Origin: Halolamina sediminis
GTDB taxonomy: Archaea > Halobacteriota > Halobacteria > Halobacteriales > Haloferacaceae
DNA: 64,000 nucleotides
Direction of reading: 5' to 3'
Assembly: GCF_001282785.1 (NCBI RefSeq)
Contig: NZ_CVUA01000001.1
Coordinates: forward strand, 930,001 to 994,000
Shown here: piece by piece, positions 9,543 to 19,425 of the stretch
Numbering within the stretch: the first letter of the stretch is position 1
Layout of the letters: every line of letters begins with the position of its first letter
Position numbers and translations under genes: made by a program
The notes under the pieces: model-generated
The model's database searches: none
Told to the model about the DNA's origin: nothing
What the model saw: the letters and a program-made list of their open reading frames with translations, nothing else

Positions 9543-9550
9543 CATATACT
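9543..9550 (+). promoter_or_regulatory. TATA-like box of the small gene at 9573
   Basis: CATATACT lies about 27 nt before the ATG at 9573, preceded by GAAAGG that could act as BRE. This predicts a leaderless transcript. With the polB box it makes a compact divergent promoter region. Confidence 0.55.
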
Positions 9551-9572
9551 CCACCGTTTGGTAGGTAGTCAC

Positions 9573-9749
9573 ATGCCCGACGAGAGCGGCCTGCCGGAGG
9601 TGGCATCGGAGCCGGTCGAACCCGCCGACGACGGTTTCGAGACGGTGGAGTCCTACGAGGTCGACGGCGGCGTCGTCCTCTACGACGCCGAGGCGCCGCT
9701 TGCGTGGCTCCGGAGCGACGCGGCGGTGTCGCTCGCGGATCGACGCTGA
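9573..9749 (+). CDS. Small conserved haloarchaeal protein
   Basis: A 58-residue acidic protein ending LAWLRSDAAVSLADRR, with the segment GGVVLYDAEAPLAWL. I believe similar short proteins (a DUF7331-type family, from memory) are widespread in haloarchaea, but no function is known to me. The ATG at 9573 is chosen because a TATA box sits 27 nt upstream; an upstream in-frame GTG at 9558 would fall inside the expected promoter region. Confidence 0.7.
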   Translation: MPDESGLPEVASEPVEPADDGFETVESYEVDGGVVLYDAEAPLAWLRSDAAVSLADRR

Positions 9750-9794
9750 GACAGACTGCGAACCCTTTTGCCGGTCGGTCGGGGAGTGAGTGAC

Positions 9795-10214
9795 GTGAGC
9801 GACGACGACCCCGTCGAGACGTTCGTCGAGGAGACGTTCGACGGCGAGGACGACGGGGTTTCCGTCCCGGAGACGCGGGACATGGAGGACGAACTCCACC
9901 AACGGGCCGGAACGAACGCCGGCGGTGAAGAGGACCTGACAGAGGTCGACTCCGAGACGGCGACCGCCTTCTGGGGCGCGGTGATCTACGTCAACGCCGG
10001 CGTGTTGCTGATCGCGCTCGGCCCGACGGTGTACGCGCTCCGTGGCTACCCCCTCGTCTCGGCGGGGCTGGTCGCCGGCGGGATGCTGGCGCTGGTACGT
10101 GCGTACTGGGTGTACCGGCAGTTCGCTGCCGACGACGGGGCGGAGTCCGACGAGGACGGCGACGCTGCGGATCACGACGAGGACGGCGAAGTCGTCGACG
10201 ACGGCGACACGTGA
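9795..10214 (+). CDS. Acidic protein with two membrane helices
   Basis: About 139 residues. An acidic N-terminal half is followed by two hydrophobic helices (TAFWGAVIYVNAGVLLIALG and LVSAGLVAGGMLALVRAYWVY) and an Asp/Glu-rich tail. The start could be GTG at 9795 (VSDDDPVET) or the in-frame codon at 9768; I prefer 9795 because the acidic haloarchaeal composition begins there. The function is unknown; it looks like a haloarchaeal DUF-type membrane protein. Confidence 0.65.
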   Translation: MSDDDPVETFVEETFDGEDDGVSVPETRDMEDELHQRAGTNAGGEEDLTEVDSETATAFWGAVIYVNAGVLLIALGPTVYALRGYPLVSAGLVAGGMLALVRAYWVYRQFAADDGAESDEDGDAADHDEDGEVVDDGDT

Positions 10215-10256
10215 GGCCCGGAAGCGTTTTGCGCCCAGCCCGCCTTCCGACGAGCG

Positions 10257-10682
10257 ATGCGAACGGTCGAGACACCCGACGGGCAGCGCCACCTGTTGCT
10301 CTCACGCTCAGAGGGGACGGCACGGGTTCGTGACCCCGCGACCGGCGAGGAGCGAACGGTCGACGCGGACGCGCTGGAACCGCTCGGGGACGGGGCGTTG
10401 ACCGTCGCCGCCGCCGGCGTCCCCGAACCGGTCCGGCGGGTCATGACGGCGGTTCACGACGAGCGCGCGCTTGGCGTGCTGGTGACCCTCGTCGACGCCG
10501 GCCCGACCGCAGTCGTCGACCTCCTTTCGTACTCGGGACTGTGTGAGAGTGACTTCAACGGCCTGTTCGGCGAGCTCCGCGCGGCGGGGCTGGTCACGCC
10601 GTGTCAGGTCGCCGGGGAGCGGGGCTACGAGGCGACCGAAACCGCCGAAGAGGCGGTCGCGCTGCTACGCGACGACGCCTAG
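10257..10682 (+). CDS. Conserved haloarchaeal protein, possible winged-helix domain
   Basis: 141 residues. The N-terminal 45 residues look like a small beta domain with repeated charged strands. The C-terminal part ([18 protein letters not shown]...[13 protein letters not shown]...GYEATE) has the helix-helix-wing pattern of a winged-helix domain. The stop overlaps the end of the convergent rad50 gene. I recall a DUF7346-type family beside rad50 in haloarchaea, but cannot confirm it. A DNA-related role is only inference. Confidence 0.65.
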   Translation: MRTVETPDGQRHLLLSRSEGTARVRDPATGEERTVDADALEPLGDGALTVAAAGVPEPVRRVMTAVHDERALGVLVTLVDAGPTAVVDLLSYSGLCESDFNGLFGELRAAGLVTPCQVAGERGYEATETAEEAVALLRDDA

Positions 10683-13375
10683 TCGTCCCCGCTCTCCAGC
10701 AGCGCCGCCGCACCGGAGAGCGTCGCGGCGTCCTCCCGGCGCGCGGTCGAGCGGTTCGTCGTCGTGTCCTTCTCGACGGTGACCAGCTCGTCGGCGGCGT
10801 CGACCAGCTCCTCGTCGTGGCTCACGATCAGGATCTGGCGCACGCCGAACCCGCGCATCTCCTCGACCAGATGGACGAGCCGGGAGACGTGTCCGGCGTC
10901 GAGGAACACCGTCGGCTCGTCGAGGATCAGCGGCGGGGTGGGTGCCGCGCCTTCGATCCCTTCCGAGAGTAGCCGGTAGATCGCACACCGCAGCGAGAGG
11001 TTGAACAGCGCACGCTCGCCGCCGGAGAGCTGGTCCGGCGACAGCGGCGTGCCGTCTTTCTGGTAGACGGTGAGTTCGTACTCGCCGTCGAGCTCGATGT
11101 GGGAGTAGGCGTCGTTGCCGTACGCGAGGTCGAACGTCTCGTTCAGCATCCGTTCGAGGCTCTCGACGTTCCGCTGGCGGAGTTCGGCCCGCAGGTCGCC
11201 GTACGTTCGCTCCAGTTCCTCGGTCTCCTCGTGGAGTGACTCCAGATCCGCAACGGTCTCGGCGAGCGCCTCGCGGTCCTCGCGGAGCTCCTCCAGCTCC
11301 CGGATCTCGTTCTCGACGCTCCCGATCTCGCCGGTGAGCTCGTCGCGCTGCTCGGCCAGCGAGTCGAGTTTGGCTTCGACTTTCTCGAGGTAGTTCTCGG
11401 CGCTCTCGCGCTGTTCGCGGGCCTGCTCGACGCGCTCGCGGTCGAACGCCTCGCGGAGGTCGTCGCGGCGCGCCCGCAGGTCGTCCAGCCGGTCCCGGCG
11501 CTCGTCGGCGATCTCGGCCTTGCTCTCCCGCCGCTCCCGCAGGCGGTCGATCTCGTCCTCGTCGTTCTCGATGGTGTCGAGCGTCTCCTCGACGGCGTCG
11601 AGTCGCTCCCGTCGATCCTCGATCGCGTCGAGTTCCTCGTCGAACTCGGCGATCTGTTCGCGGGCCTGCTCTGCCTCGGCGGCTTTCGCCTCGGCCTCGG
11701 CGTCGGTCTCCTCGGCCTCGGCTTCGAGCTCTTCCGTCTCCTCGCGGAGTTCCCGAGCCTCCGCACGGTCGCTCTCGATTTCGGCTTCGAGTTCCTCGAC
11801 GCGCTCGGTCTTGCTCTCGTGGCGCTCGGCGAGCACCTCCGCGCGGCTCTCGGCTTCGACGAGGGACTCGGCGTCCCCGATGTCGGCTTTCAACTCTTCC
11901 TTCCGGCCGTTGAGTTCCCCGAGCCGGGCGGAGAGCTCCTCGACGCGCTCGCGGTCCGCTTCCAGCGTGTCGACGTGTGGGGAGTCCTCGACCGGCTGCC
12001 CACATTCGGGACAGTTCCCTTCTTCGAGCAGTTCTTCGGCCTCCTCGACGCGGTCGCGGGCGGACGCGAGCGCTCCGACTGTCTCCTCGATCTCGCCCTG
12101 TACCTCGTCGAGCGCCTCGCGGAGCGACTCGCGGTGGGCCTCGACCTCGCCCATCTCGACGGGCGCGTCGGCGAACTGCTCCTCGATCTCCTCGCGCTCT
12201 CGGGCCACCTCGTCGAGGTCGTCCCGCAGGTCCTCGCGGTCGGTCTCGGCGTCGTCGGCTTCCTGCTCGAGTTCGTCGGCACGCTCCCGCTTCTCGGCGG
12301 CCTGCTCACGTAGTCGCTCGGCCTCGTTCTCGAGGCTCTCGGCCTCGCTGTCGAGGCTGGTGACTCGATCGCGCTGCTCCTGTCGCTGCTCGCGGAGGTC
12401 CGCTTCGCGTTCGTCGAGTTCCTCGCGGGCTGCGGCGACGGCTGTCTCGGTCGCGGCGTCGATCCCGGCGGCGTCGGCGAGATCGTCGAGTTCGGCCTCG
12501 CGCTCGTCGATCCGCTCGCGGATCTCGGTGATCTCTTCGAGGAGCGCCTCGCGTTCGCTCTCGGTCTCCCGGATCGACGCCTCCAGCTCTTCGATCTCAT
12601 CGTTCAGCTCTTCGAGTTCGCTCTCGCGCTCCTCGGCCTGCTCGATGACGGACTCGGCCTCGTCTCTGGTCTCCCGGGCGTCCTCCCGGTTCCCTTCGAA
12701 GCGCTCGATCTCCGAATCCAGTTCGGAGAGCTCGCTCTCCAGGTCGTTGAGCCGGTCGTGGAGCCCCTTCGCTTCCTTCCGCTCGATCTGTTCTTCGAGC
12801 TTGTTCAGTCCCCCGCGCTTGTCCGCGAGCACGTCCTCGACGCCGAGGCGGGCGTCGCGGGCCCGCTCGCGGTACTCCTCCAGCTTCCCGAGCTGGAGCA
12901 GGTCGTCGATCATCTCCTGTCGCTCTCGGGGGGAGGCGTTGATCAGTCGGTTCACCTCGCCCTGCCGGATGTACGCGCAGTTACGGAACGCGTCGCTGTC
13001 CATCCGGAGCAGTTCGTTGCCGACGAACTCCCGCACGTCGCGTGCGCCCTCGACGGTCGTATCCGGCCCCTCCAGTACGCAGGTCCGGGTCGAGATCGAC
13101 CCGCCGGAGCGCCGGAGCTCCCGGGTGATCTTGTACTCCTCGCCGGCGTGGGTGAACCACAGCTCCACGTCGGTCTCGTCGGCACCGGTGGTGACGGCGT
13201 CGTCGAGCGTGCCGTCCAGCGCCTTCGAGCCGTACAGCGCGAAGAAGCAGGCCTCCAGTAGCGACGACTTCCCGGAGCCGTTCAGCCCGTGGATCACGGT
13301 GACGCCGTCGGTGAACTGCAGGTCGGTGTCGGCGTACGGCTTGAAGTTCCGGAGCCGCAGGCGGTCGAACTTCAC
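10679..13375 (-). CDS. rad50: DNA double-strand break repair ATPase Rad50
   Basis: 898 residues of SMC-like architecture. Walker A GLNGSGKS is at residues 29-36, followed by a long charged coiled coil. The zinc hook is NCPECGQ with Cys455 and Cys458, then a second coiled coil, the ABC signature LSGGE at 783-787 and Walker B LILDEP at 816-821. With Mre11 it binds and processes broken DNA ends. Its ATG overlaps the mre11 stop (ATGA), so the two are co-translated. Length and domain order are normal for archaeal Rad50. The strong purine bias of the coiled coil creates long spurious frames on the other strand. Confidence 0.97.
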   Translation of the reverse strand: MKFDRLRLRNFKPYADTDLQFTDGVTVIHGLNGSGKSSLLEACFFALYGSKALDGTLDDAVTTGADETDVELWFTHAGEEYKITRELRRSGGSISTRTCVLEGPDTTVEGARDVREFVGNELLRMDSDAFRNCAYIRQGEVNRLINASPRERQEMIDDLLQLGKLEEYRERARDARLGVEDVLADKRGGLNKLEEQIERKEAKGLHDRLNDLESELSELDSEIERFEGNREDARETRDEAESVIEQAEERESELEELNDEIEELEASIRETESEREALLEEITEIRERIDEREAELDDLADAAGIDAATETAVAAAREELDEREADLREQRQEQRDRVTSLDSEAESLENEAERLREQAAEKRERADELEQEADDAETDREDLRDDLDEVAREREEIEEQFADAPVEMGEVEAHRESLREALDEVQGEIEETVGALASARDRVEEAEELLEEGNCPECGQPVEDSPHVDTLEADRERVEELSARLGELNGRKEELKADIGDAESLVEAESRAEVLAERHESKTERVEELEAEIESDRAEARELREETEELEAEAEETDAEAEAKAAEAEQAREQIAEFDEELDAIEDRRERLDAVEETLDTIENDEDEIDRLRERRESKAEIADERRDRLDDLRARRDDLREAFDRERVEQAREQRESAENYLEKVEAKLDSLAEQRDELTGEIGSVENEIRELEELREDREALAETVADLESLHEETEELERTYGDLRAELRQRNVESLERMLNETFDLAYGNDAYSHIELDGEYELTVYQKDGTPLSPDQLSGGERALFNLSLRCAIYRLLSEGIEGAAPTPPLILDEPTVFLDAGHVSRLVHLVEEMRGFGVRQILIVSHDEELVDAADELVTVEKDTTTNRSTARREDAATLSGAAALLESGDD

Positions 13376-14598
13376 AGGTACTCCTCCATGGTGCCCTGCT
13401 CGTCGCCGTCAGTTTGTGGGATCGGTTCGTCGGCCCCGGCGTCCGGCTCACTGCCGTCGTCACCGTCGGTCACTTCCTCCTCCTCACCGGCCGGCTCGAA
13501 CGCGGCCGGGTCGTCGTCGAGCAGGTCGGTCACGCGGTTCTTGATCTCCTCGCGGACGTTCGAGTCGGCCACCTTGCTCTCCCGGACGGTCTCGTCCACG
13601 TCGCGGGCGGCCGTCGAGAGTCCCATCTCCGAGACTCGCTCGCTGACCGCCTCGTCGGGGTCGGCGAAGCTGACGCCGATATCGGCTTCCTCCTCGATCT
13701 CGCGGCGGTCAGTGACGCGGACGAGCAGCGCGCCCCCGGCCTCGCCGGCCTCCTCGACCGCCGCGGGCGTCACGGGCTCGCCCTCGCCGGTGATCTCGAC
13801 GATACAGACCGCGTCCTCGAGGTCGTGCTGGCGCACCTGCTCGCGCACGCGCTCGACGCCCTCGCCCTCGGCGAGGTCGACGGAGACGAACGCGAACGGC
13901 CGGGTGTCGAGGCTGCGCCGGCGGATGTCCACCCCGTCGTCGAACGTGACGAGGTTGTAGCCGCGAGCGTCCTCCTCGCTTGCGCTCGCGCGCTCGGTCG
14001 AGCCGCAGTAGCTCACCCACGTCCCCGCGACCTCCGCGGTGTCGGGCTTGTGGTTGTCGCCGAGCAGCATCGCGTCGAACTCGACGGTCGATTCCGCGAG
14101 CACGGTCTCGGTGTCCCATTCGCCGAACTCGAAGGGGGTGAACAGCCCGTGGGAGACCAGCGCCGCGTGGGTGGCGCCGTGGCTCTCGAACTCGTACTCG
14201 AGGTCGTCCCGGCGCGATTCGGGCACCCAGTCGAGCCCGTAGAACGCGGTGTCCCCGACGACGACGGGGCTGTCGCCCAGCCGGGTCGCGAGCCCCGTCC
14301 CCTCGAACAGGTCCAGCCACTCGCCGGTCCGGGTGGCCTCGTGGTTGCCGACGATCGCGAGGAACGGGATGTCGGCGTCGTCCAGCCGCCGCAGCGCGGA
14401 GAGGACGGCCATCAGGTCCGGCAGTTCGGGCCGGCGGTCGTGGAACAGGTCGCCGGCGTGGACCACCGCGTCGACGCCCTCCTCGATCGCGTCGTCGACG
14501 ACGGCGTCGAACGCCCGGCGGAAGTCCGCCCGGCGCTCGGGGGAGTGGTACTGCTGGTAGCCGACGTGGGTGTCGCCCGTGTGTATCACCCGAGTCAT
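13372..14598 (-). CDS. mre11: DNA double-strand break repair nuclease Mre11
   Basis: 408 residues. Calcineurin-type phosphodiesterase motifs appear in order: HTGDTH (residues 6-11), [14 protein letters not shown] and GDNHKP. The C-terminal 100 residues are acidic and probably form the Rad50-binding and disordered region. The start [11 protein letters not shown] is the family start; the in-frame extension to 14712 has no similarity. Operon order is small gene, mre11, rad50. Confidence 0.95.
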   Translation of the reverse strand: MTRVIHTGDTHVGYQQYHSPERRADFRRAFDAVVDDAIEEGVDAVVHAGDLFHDRRPELPDLMAVLSALRRLDDADIPFLAIVGNHEATRTGEWLDLFEGTGLATRLGDSPVVVGDTAFYGLDWVPESRRDDLEYEFESHGATHAALVSHGLFTPFEFGEWDTETVLAESTVEFDAMLLGDNHKPDTAEVAGTWVSYCGSTERASASEEDARGYNLVTFDDGVDIRRRSLDTRPFAFVSVDLAEGEGVERVREQVRQHDLEDAVCIVEITGEGEPVTPAAVEEAGEAGGALLVRVTDRREIEEEADIGVSFADPDEAVSERVSEMGLSTAARDVDETVRESKVADSNVREEIKNRVTDLLDDDPAAFEPAGEEEEVTDGDDGSEPDAGADEPIPQTDGDEQGTMEEYL

Positions 14599-14608
14599 CT
14601 GCCCTCGG

Positions 14609-14965
14609 CTACGCCCCCTCCCGGGAAGAGGGTTGTGCGAGCGGGGTGGAAGTGGTCCGCCCGTCGTCGGCCGGTCGTTCGTCACCGCCTGTGGCGGCGT
14701 CGCGGAACGCATCGAGCGTCGTCAACACTGCCCGGCCACGGGCTGCGAGGCCGTCGTCGCCCGCGTTCTCGGCGACGTCGACGGCGCGGCGGAGCGCGGC
14801 CTCTCCGTCGTCGTCGACGAACGCCGCCGCGCTGTCGACGCTCTCGATCGCAGTCTCGGCCTCGGCGACGGTTCGTTCCGGCTCCGTGTCGTCGGTCCCG
14901 TGCCGTCGGTGGCTGCCGTCGGCGAGCCGAGCTAACGCTCGTGCGACGGCGTCCGGATCGGGCAT
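14609..14965 (-). CDS. Hypothetical acidic protein upstream of mre11
   Basis: 118 residues, predicted mostly helical, with no motif I recognise. It starts MPDPDAVARALARLADG and ends only 10 bp before mre11, so it is probably the first gene of the mre11-rad50 operon. Composition is acidic and alanine-rich as expected for a real haloarchaeal protein. A role with Mre11/Rad50 is suggested only by position. Confidence 0.65.
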   Translation of the reverse strand: MPDPDAVARALARLADGSHRRHGTDDTEPERTVAEAETAIESVDSAAAFVDDDGEAALRRAVDVAENAGDDGLAARGRAVLTTLDAFRDAATGGDERPADDGRTTSTPLAQPSSREGA

Positions 14966-15082
14966 GGTGTGGGTGGCCGCGTCATCGCACTTGAGGGTCG
15001 GGGTGTTCGAGGCTCGGGGGATCGGATGACAGCGGCGCTGTGTCGCTGGTTCCGTCGGCGGCGCGTTCCGACGCGACCCGAA

Positions 15083-15091
15083 GCCTCATAA
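15083..15091 (+). promoter_or_regulatory. TATA-like box of pan
   Basis: GCCTCATAA is centred about 28 nt before the ATG at 15116, after a GC-rich stretch. This predicts a leaderless pan transcript. Identified by eye. Confidence 0.5.
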
Positions 15092-15115
15092 GAGTCAGCC
15101 GCCTACGATCCGCCA

Positions 15116-16330
15116 ATGAGCGATACGGTTGACGACGTCGAACTCCCCTACGAGGAGACGGCGTCGCAACAGGAGAAGATCGAGTCCCTACGTGACCGCC
15201 TCGAGGATCTGGAGGACCAGAACGAGCAGATGCGGGACAGCCTGCTGGACGCCAACGCCGAGAACAACAAGTACCAGCAGAAACTCGAACGGCTCTCCCA
15301 CGAGAACGAGAAGCTCAAGCAGTCACCGCTGTTCGTCGCGACGGTCCAGGAGGTCAACGACGACGGCGTCGTGATCAAGCAGCACGGCAACAACCAGGAG
15401 GCCCTGACCGAGATCACCGACGAGATGCGCGAGGACATCGAACCCGATGACCGCGTCGCGGTCAACAACTCGCTGTCGGTCGTCCAGAAGCTCACCCGCG
15501 AGACGGACGTGCGGGCCCGCGTGATGCAGATCGACCACTCGCCGGACGTGACCTACGGCGACATCGGCGGCCTCGAAGACCAGATGCGCGAGGTCCGCGA
15601 GACGGTCGAACTCCCCCTCCAGCAGCCCGGAACGTTCGACAAGGTCGGCATCCAGCCGCCCAGCGGCATCCTGCTCCACGGCCCGCCGGGCACGGGGAAG
15701 ACGATGCTCGCGAAGGCGGTCGCGAACGAGACCGACGCGAGCTTCATCAAGATGGCCGGCTCCGAGCTGGTCCACAAGTTCATCGGCGAGGGCGCAAAGC
15801 TCGTCCGCGACCTGTTCGAGGTCGCTCGCGAGAACGAGCCCGCGGTGATCTTCATCGACGAGATCGACGCCATCGCCTCCAAGCGGACGGACTCGAAGAC
15901 ATCCGGCGACGCCGAGGTCCAGCGCACGATGATGCAGCTGCTCTCGGAGATGGACGGGTTCGACGAGCGCGGTGACATCCGCATCATCGCCGCGACCAAC
16001 CGCTTCGACATGCTCGACGAGGCGATCCTGCGGCCCGGCCGCTTCGACCGCCTGATCGAGGTGCCCAAGCCCGACCCCGAGGGTCGCGAGCTCATCTTCC
16101 AGATCCACACCCGCGACATGAACGTCTCCGACGACGTGAACTTCGCCGAACTCGCGGAGCTGGCCGACGACGCCTCCGGCGCCGACGTGAAGGCGATCTG
16201 TACGGAGGCCGGGATGTTCGCGATCCGCGACGACCGCACCGAGATCGAGAAGCGCGACTTCGTCGAGGCCTGGGAGAAGCTCCAGGGTAGCGAGACGATG
16301 GAGACCGGCGACTCCCCCGCGTTCGCCTGA
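15116..16330 (+). CDS. pan: Proteasome-activating nucleotidase PAN (AAA+ ATPase)
   Basis: 404 residues. An N-terminal coiled coil (about residues 15-70) and OB domain are followed by the AAA+ module with Walker A GPPGTGKT at about residues 188-195, Walker B FIDEIDA, the second region of homology (ATNRFDMLDEAILRPGRFDR) and a C-terminal helical lid. PAN unfolds substrates and opens the 20S proteasome gate. The C-terminus ends P-A-F-A, so the gate-opening HbYX motif appears as hydrophobic-Phe-X, without the usual Tyr. The gene is monocistronic with its own TATA box. Confidence 0.96.
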   Translation: MSDTVDDVELPYEETASQQEKIESLRDRLEDLEDQNEQMRDSLLDANAENNKYQQKLERLSHENEKLKQSPLFVATVQEVNDDGVVIKQHGNNQEALTEITDEMREDIEPDDRVAVNNSLSVVQKLTRETDVRARVMQIDHSPDVTYGDIGGLEDQMREVRETVELPLQQPGTFDKVGIQPPSGILLHGPPGTGKTMLAKAVANETDASFIKMAGSELVHKFIGEGAKLVRDLFEVARENEPAVIFIDEIDAIASKRTDSKTSGDAEVQRTMMQLLSEMDGFDERGDIRIIAATNRFDMLDEAILRPGRFDRLIEVPKPDPEGRELIFQIHTRDMNVSDDVNFAELAELADDASGADVKAICTEAGMFAIRDDRTEIEKRDFVEAWEKLQGSETMETGDSPAFA

Positions 16331-16413
16331 TCGAGCCGGCCGCTTCTCGCGCTGACCATCTGTTTTCGATCCGAACCGTCCGCTTTTTCCGGTCCGCTGC
16401 CGCTCGCGTCGCT

Positions 16414-16737
16414 ATGGTCGACGACCCCTCCATGCCCGAACAGCGCGAGGTCGCTCAGTTCCTCGAGGAGAACGGGATGACCGCGCCGCCGGCGTATCGC
16501 CTGCTCGATCTCGCCGCCGAAGTGGGCGAGGTCGCGGCCGACGCTGCGAAGTCGAGCGAGTACGGCGACGAGCCCGACTCGCTTTCGGTCCCCGAGGACG
16601 AACTCGGCGACGCGCTGTTCGCACTGTTAGCGCTCGCCGAGGAGCTGGAAACTGATGCCGGCGAGGCGCTGGCAACGTCGCTCTCGAAGTACGAGGCGCG
16701 CATCGACGCCAACGGCGACGCCGGCTCGGGCGCTTAG
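16414..16737 (+). CDS. MazG-like nucleotide pyrophosphohydrolase
   Basis: 107 residues with the all-alpha NTP-PPase pattern: LLDLAAEVGEVAADAAK (the ExxE part of the metal site) and ELGDALFALLALAEEL (the ExxD part). Enzymes of this kind hydrolyse non-canonical nucleoside triphosphates to the monophosphate. The start is MVDDPSMPEQ at 16414 or the inner ATG at 16432; neither changes the domain. The stop overlaps that of the convergent small membrane gene. Confidence 0.8.
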   Translation: MVDDPSMPEQREVAQFLEENGMTAPPAYRLLDLAAEVGEVAADAAKSSEYGDEPDSLSVPEDELGDALFALLALAEELETDAGEALATSLSKYEARIDANGDAGSGA

Positions 16738-16856
16738 AGCAGGAAGAACACGGCGGTCGGCACCCCGAACAGCAGCACCGTCATACCGACCAGAATCAGC
16801 CCGTAGCCGCCGAGGGCGCCCGCAAGTGCGCGCCAGGAGGGGTGCTCGAAGTCCAT
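16734..16856 (-). CDS. 40-residue membrane protein
   Basis: Reading the minus strand from ATG at 16856 gives a 40-residue protein beginning MDFEHPSWRALAGALGGYG, continuing as one hydrophobic helix (ILVGMTVLLFGVPTAVFFLL) and ending in TAA. The stop overlaps the mazG-like stop by two bases. A soluble N-terminal stub plus a single helix, and tight end-to-end packing, support a real gene. The family is not recognised. Confidence 0.6.
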   Translation of the reverse strand: MDFEHPSWRALAGALGGYGLILVGMTVLLFGVPTAVFFLL

Positions 16857-16900
16857 ACTCGATCCCGGGCGCGGCGGAACTTAGTTCCCCCGACCCGCGT

Positions 16901-17833
16901 TCAGCCGATGTAGCGCAGCTCCTCGTCGCCGCCCATCCCGCCACTGCCGCCCTCCTGCATCTGCTGGATCTTGCTGACGACCTCCTCCATCTCCTCGGCG
17001 CGCTTCTCCAGCGCGGCGAAGTTCACGCGGAAGTCGAGCTGCTGCTCCAGCGTCTCAAGCACCGTCTGTGCGCTTTTGGGGTCGACGAGGTAGCCGCTAG
17101 TTTCGCCCATCAGGCAGGCCACGTCGAGGCCGCGCCGGCCGCCGAGGCCGAGCAGTAGCCCCGAGACGCCGACGATGCCGCCGGCGGGTTCGTCGCCGCG
17201 GAACTCCACGCCCGCCTCGGAAAGGGAGTCGGTGAGTTCGCCGTCGCTGACGGCGCCGAGGACGTTGTGCTCCTCGATGAGCTCGCCCGTCGGGACGCCG
17301 CCCAGCGCGTACGCCTCCTCGACGCCGAACCCCTCGGCCACGTCGAGGAACGCCTCCGTGAGCTGGTAGTGGCCCTTGTTGCTCCCGGCCTGGTGGTTCC
17401 CCGTGAGGACGAGCAGGTCGCGGTCGGTCGGGACGGTGCCGGGGTCGTCTTCTTCGGCGTCTTCGCTCTCCCCATCGTCGTCCTCGTCGACTTCACCGCC
17501 GTCGGCGAGCGCGTCGCCCTCGGGGTTCTCGTCGTCGGCCTCGTCCCCGTCGTCCTCGCTCTCCTGCTCCTCCTCCACGTCGGTCGGAGTCGGCGAAGAG
17601 AGATCGACCGCGTGGAAGGAGGCGTGGGTCAGCGAGGCGACGCCGTCGTCGTCGACGTCGACCTGCGGCGGGAACTCGTCGGCGTACACCCGCCGGACGA
17701 GCGTGCTCTCGAACTCCTCGAGCAGGTGCTCGGCGGCGAGCTTCCCGACGTGGCCGACGCCGGGCAGCCCCTCGACGAGCACGGGGTCGCGGAGCTCCGG
17801 GTCTGCGACCGTCTCGATATCGATGGGATCCAT
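16901..17833 (-). CDS. PAC2-family protein (proteasome assembly chaperone-like)
   Basis: 310 residues starting MDPIDIETVADPELRDPVLVEGLPGVGHVG, with LVLTGNHQ and GGVPTGE typical of the archaeal PAC2 (PF09754) family. A very acidic insert of roughly 55 residues (about positions 84-138) separates the two halves of the domain. The C-terminus forms a coiled-coil segment followed by a Gly/Met-rich tail. It is the last gene of the L44e-S27e-aIF2alpha-Nop10 operon. Eukaryotic PAC2 helps build the 20S proteasome; a similar archaeal role is inference only. Confidence 0.88.
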   Translation of the reverse strand: MDPIDIETVADPELRDPVLVEGLPGVGHVGKLAAEHLLEEFESTLVRRVYADEFPPQVDVDDDGVASLTHASFHAVDLSSPTPTDVEEEQESEDDGDEADDENPEGDALADGGEVDEDDDGESEDAEEDDPGTVPTDRDLLVLTGNHQAGSNKGHYQLTEAFLDVAEGFGVEEAYALGGVPTGELIEEHNVLGAVSDGELTDSLSEAGVEFRGDEPAGGIVGVSGLLLGLGGRRGLDVACLMGETSGYLVDPKSAQTVLETLEQQLDFRVNFAALEKRAEEMEEVVSKIQQMQEGGSGGMGGDEELRYIG

Positions 17834-17876
17834 ACCCGCGAATGGTCTCTCGCCGGGTAAAGGTACGTCGAAACCC

Positions 17877-18068
17877 TCAGTTCGTGTCGGGGCCGGCGTC
17901 GCGCGCCCGCCGGCGGTACTCGCCGTAGGGGTCCGCAGGGTCGAACGGCGCCGGGGCGGAGTTGATCGCCTCGGCGCCACACTCCGGACACTCTGCAGAA
18001 AGCGTGTAGACGGGCCGATCGTGAGTGGACGCCCACGCCGAGCAGACGCGGATGTCCGACTTCGTCAT
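17877..18068 (-). CDS. nop10: H/ACA RNP component Nop10
   Basis: 63 residues. The zinc-binding CPEC motif is preceded by [10 protein letters not shown] and followed by the conserved [19 protein letters not shown]. Nop10 holds Cbf5 and guide RNA together for rRNA pseudouridylation. One of the usual N-terminal Cys-x-x-Cys pairs is reduced here (RVCSAW only). It overlaps the aIF2-alpha stop by four bases, which is the normal archaeal gene order. Confidence 0.93.
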   Translation of the reverse strand: MTKSDIRVCSAWASTHDRPVYTLSAECPECGAEAINSAPAPFDPADPYGEYRRRARDAGPDTN

Positions 18069-18859
18069 TCTTCGGGTTCGTTGCGCTCGCGGTGGTACTC
18101 GGCGGTACCGCCGCGCTCCTCGATCGCCGTCTCGGCGCGCGCCGCCGCGGCTTCGAGCTCCGCTTCGGCTGTCTTGTAGTCGGGCGCCTGCACCTCGATG
18201 CGGTACTCCGGCGCGCCGACGTAGGACACTTCGAGTTCGACCTCTTCGGGGACTTCGTGGTCCCCATCACCCTCGGCGGCCCGCAGCGCGGCCTTCACGT
18301 CGTCGACGCCCCCGGGGCCGGGCGAGCGGATGTCGACGTAGCCGGTGACGTTGACGTACGGCACCGAGACGTTCTCCCGGGCGGTCTGGACGACCGCCTG
18401 TGCGGCCTCGTCGTCGAGCCCAACGTCGTCGAGCGCCTCCATCCCGTGGACGGCGGCCTCCTCGAACGCCGTGTACAGCGAGTCGTACTCGGCGGTCAGC
18501 GCCTCGACCACGTCGTCGCGGTCGTGGTCCTCGCCGAAGGCGAGCTCCATCCACTTGTCGGCCTTCTGTTGGTTCTTCCACTCTTGGATCGTCTGCTTGC
18601 GCTGGTGCTCGTTGACGTCCTTGAGCGAGAGGTCGACCTGTTGGGCCGACTCGTCGACTTCGAGCACCTTCGCGACGACCGTCCGGCCGACGCTGACGTG
18701 GTCGCGGACGTTCTTGATCCAGCCGGAGGCGACCTCCGAGACGTGGACCAGTCCGCGGTGCTCGTACCCCTCCATGTCGACGAACACGCCGAAGTCGGCG
18801 ATCTCGTCGACGGTGCCGACGACGAGCTCACCCGGCTCGGGCCACTCGTTCCCCGCCAT
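18065..18859 (-). CDS. eif2a: Translation initiation factor aIF2, alpha subunit
   Basis: 264 residues. An S1 RNA-binding domain covers about residues 8-85 ([19 protein letters not shown]...[15 protein letters not shown]), then a helical domain and a C-terminal alpha-beta domain that contacts the gamma subunit. It is part of the ternary complex that brings initiator tRNA to the ribosome. Length and order match archaeal aIF2-alpha. It sits between S27e and Nop10 in a translation operon. Confidence 0.95.
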   Translation of the reverse strand: MAGNEWPEPGELVVGTVDEIADFGVFVDMEGYEHRGLVHVSEVASGWIKNVRDHVSVGRTVVAKVLEVDESAQQVDLSLKDVNEHQRKQTIQEWKNQQKADKWMELAFGEDHDRDDVVEALTAEYDSLYTAFEEAAVHGMEALDDVGLDDEAAQAVVQTARENVSVPYVNVTGYVDIRSPGPGGVDDVKAALRAAEGDGDHEVPEEVELEVSYVGAPEYRIEVQAPDYKTAEAELEAAAARAETAIEERGGTAEYHRERNEPEE

Positions 18860-18865
18860 CAGGTG

Positions 18866-19039
18866 CTATCGCGCCTCGACGGTGTCGGCGACGTCGCCGT
18901 TGATCTCCGCCTTCCCGCCGGTGGGCGTCGCCAGCGTGGTGCCACAGACGGCACAGTTGACAGTCGTGGCGGCCTTCTGGAACAGCACCTGCTCGTTCTC
19001 ACAGTCCGGACAGACGACGGTGAGGAAACTCCCCGTCAT
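18866..19039 (-). CDS. rps27e: 30S ribosomal protein S27e
   Basis: 57 residues with a C4 zinc ribbon: VVCPDC in the first strand and [10 protein letters not shown] about 16 residues later, then GGKAEI. Length and spacing match archaeal S27e. The ATG at 19039 overlaps the L44e stop by four bases, so it is coupled to the upstream gene. Confidence 0.95.
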   Translation of the reverse strand: MTGSFLTVVCPDCENEQVLFQKAATTVNCAVCGTTLATPTGGKAEINGDVADTVEAR

Positions 19040-19317
19040 TCCTGGAACTCCAGGCGGCCGGTCCGCCACCCTTCTCGCATGTGCGCCTTGTTGCAGTCCG
19101 AGCAGATGTACTTCAGGTGGGTCTTCTTGGTCGGCTTGTTGCCGGCCGGCACCTTCGAGAACTTCCCGGAGTTCCCGATGACCTTCTTGCCGCGCTTCTG
19201 CTGGCGGGCGGCCCACTTCATCCCGGTCTGACGGCCGGATCGAACCTTCTCGACCTCGTGTTCGTGGTGGGCGTCACAGTGCGGACAGTACGTGTTCATG
19301 CGGCGTGGCATCTCCAT
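19036..19317 (-). CDS. rpl44e: 50S ribosomal protein L44e
   Basis: 93 residues beginning [20 protein letters not shown], with zinc ligands CPHC and CSDC, the basic segment [10 protein letters not shown] and the conserved end [13 protein letters not shown]. It is the first gene of the translation operon. An A/T island GGTTTTAACC at about 19352-19361 upstream on the minus strand is the likely TATA box, leaving a leader of roughly ten bases. Confidence 0.96.
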   Translation of the reverse strand: MEMPRRMNTYCPHCDAHHEHEVEKVRSGRQTGMKWAARQQKRGKKVIGNSGKFSKVPAGNKPTKKTHLKYICSDCNKAHMREGWRTGRLEFQE

Positions 19318-19425
19318 GGATATTCGCCTCTTGGCGGCGAGTTCGGGAGGCGCGGTTAAAACCCGTTTGGTCTCGATCGACGGGGGAGCGAAGCGGTTAA
19401 GGAGCGAGTGGCCGAACTCCCGCGC

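Noticed and set aside
9467-10292. N-terminal extension of polB to 10292
   Set aside because: The extension runs opposite to three probable plus-strand genes, lacks similarity to PolB, and the TATA box sits just before the ATG at 9464.
11520-13544. Long Ser/Arg-rich open frame on the plus strand
   Set aside because: It is the antisense of the rad50 coiled coil. High GC and purine bias keep the opposite frame open; the composition is not acidic.
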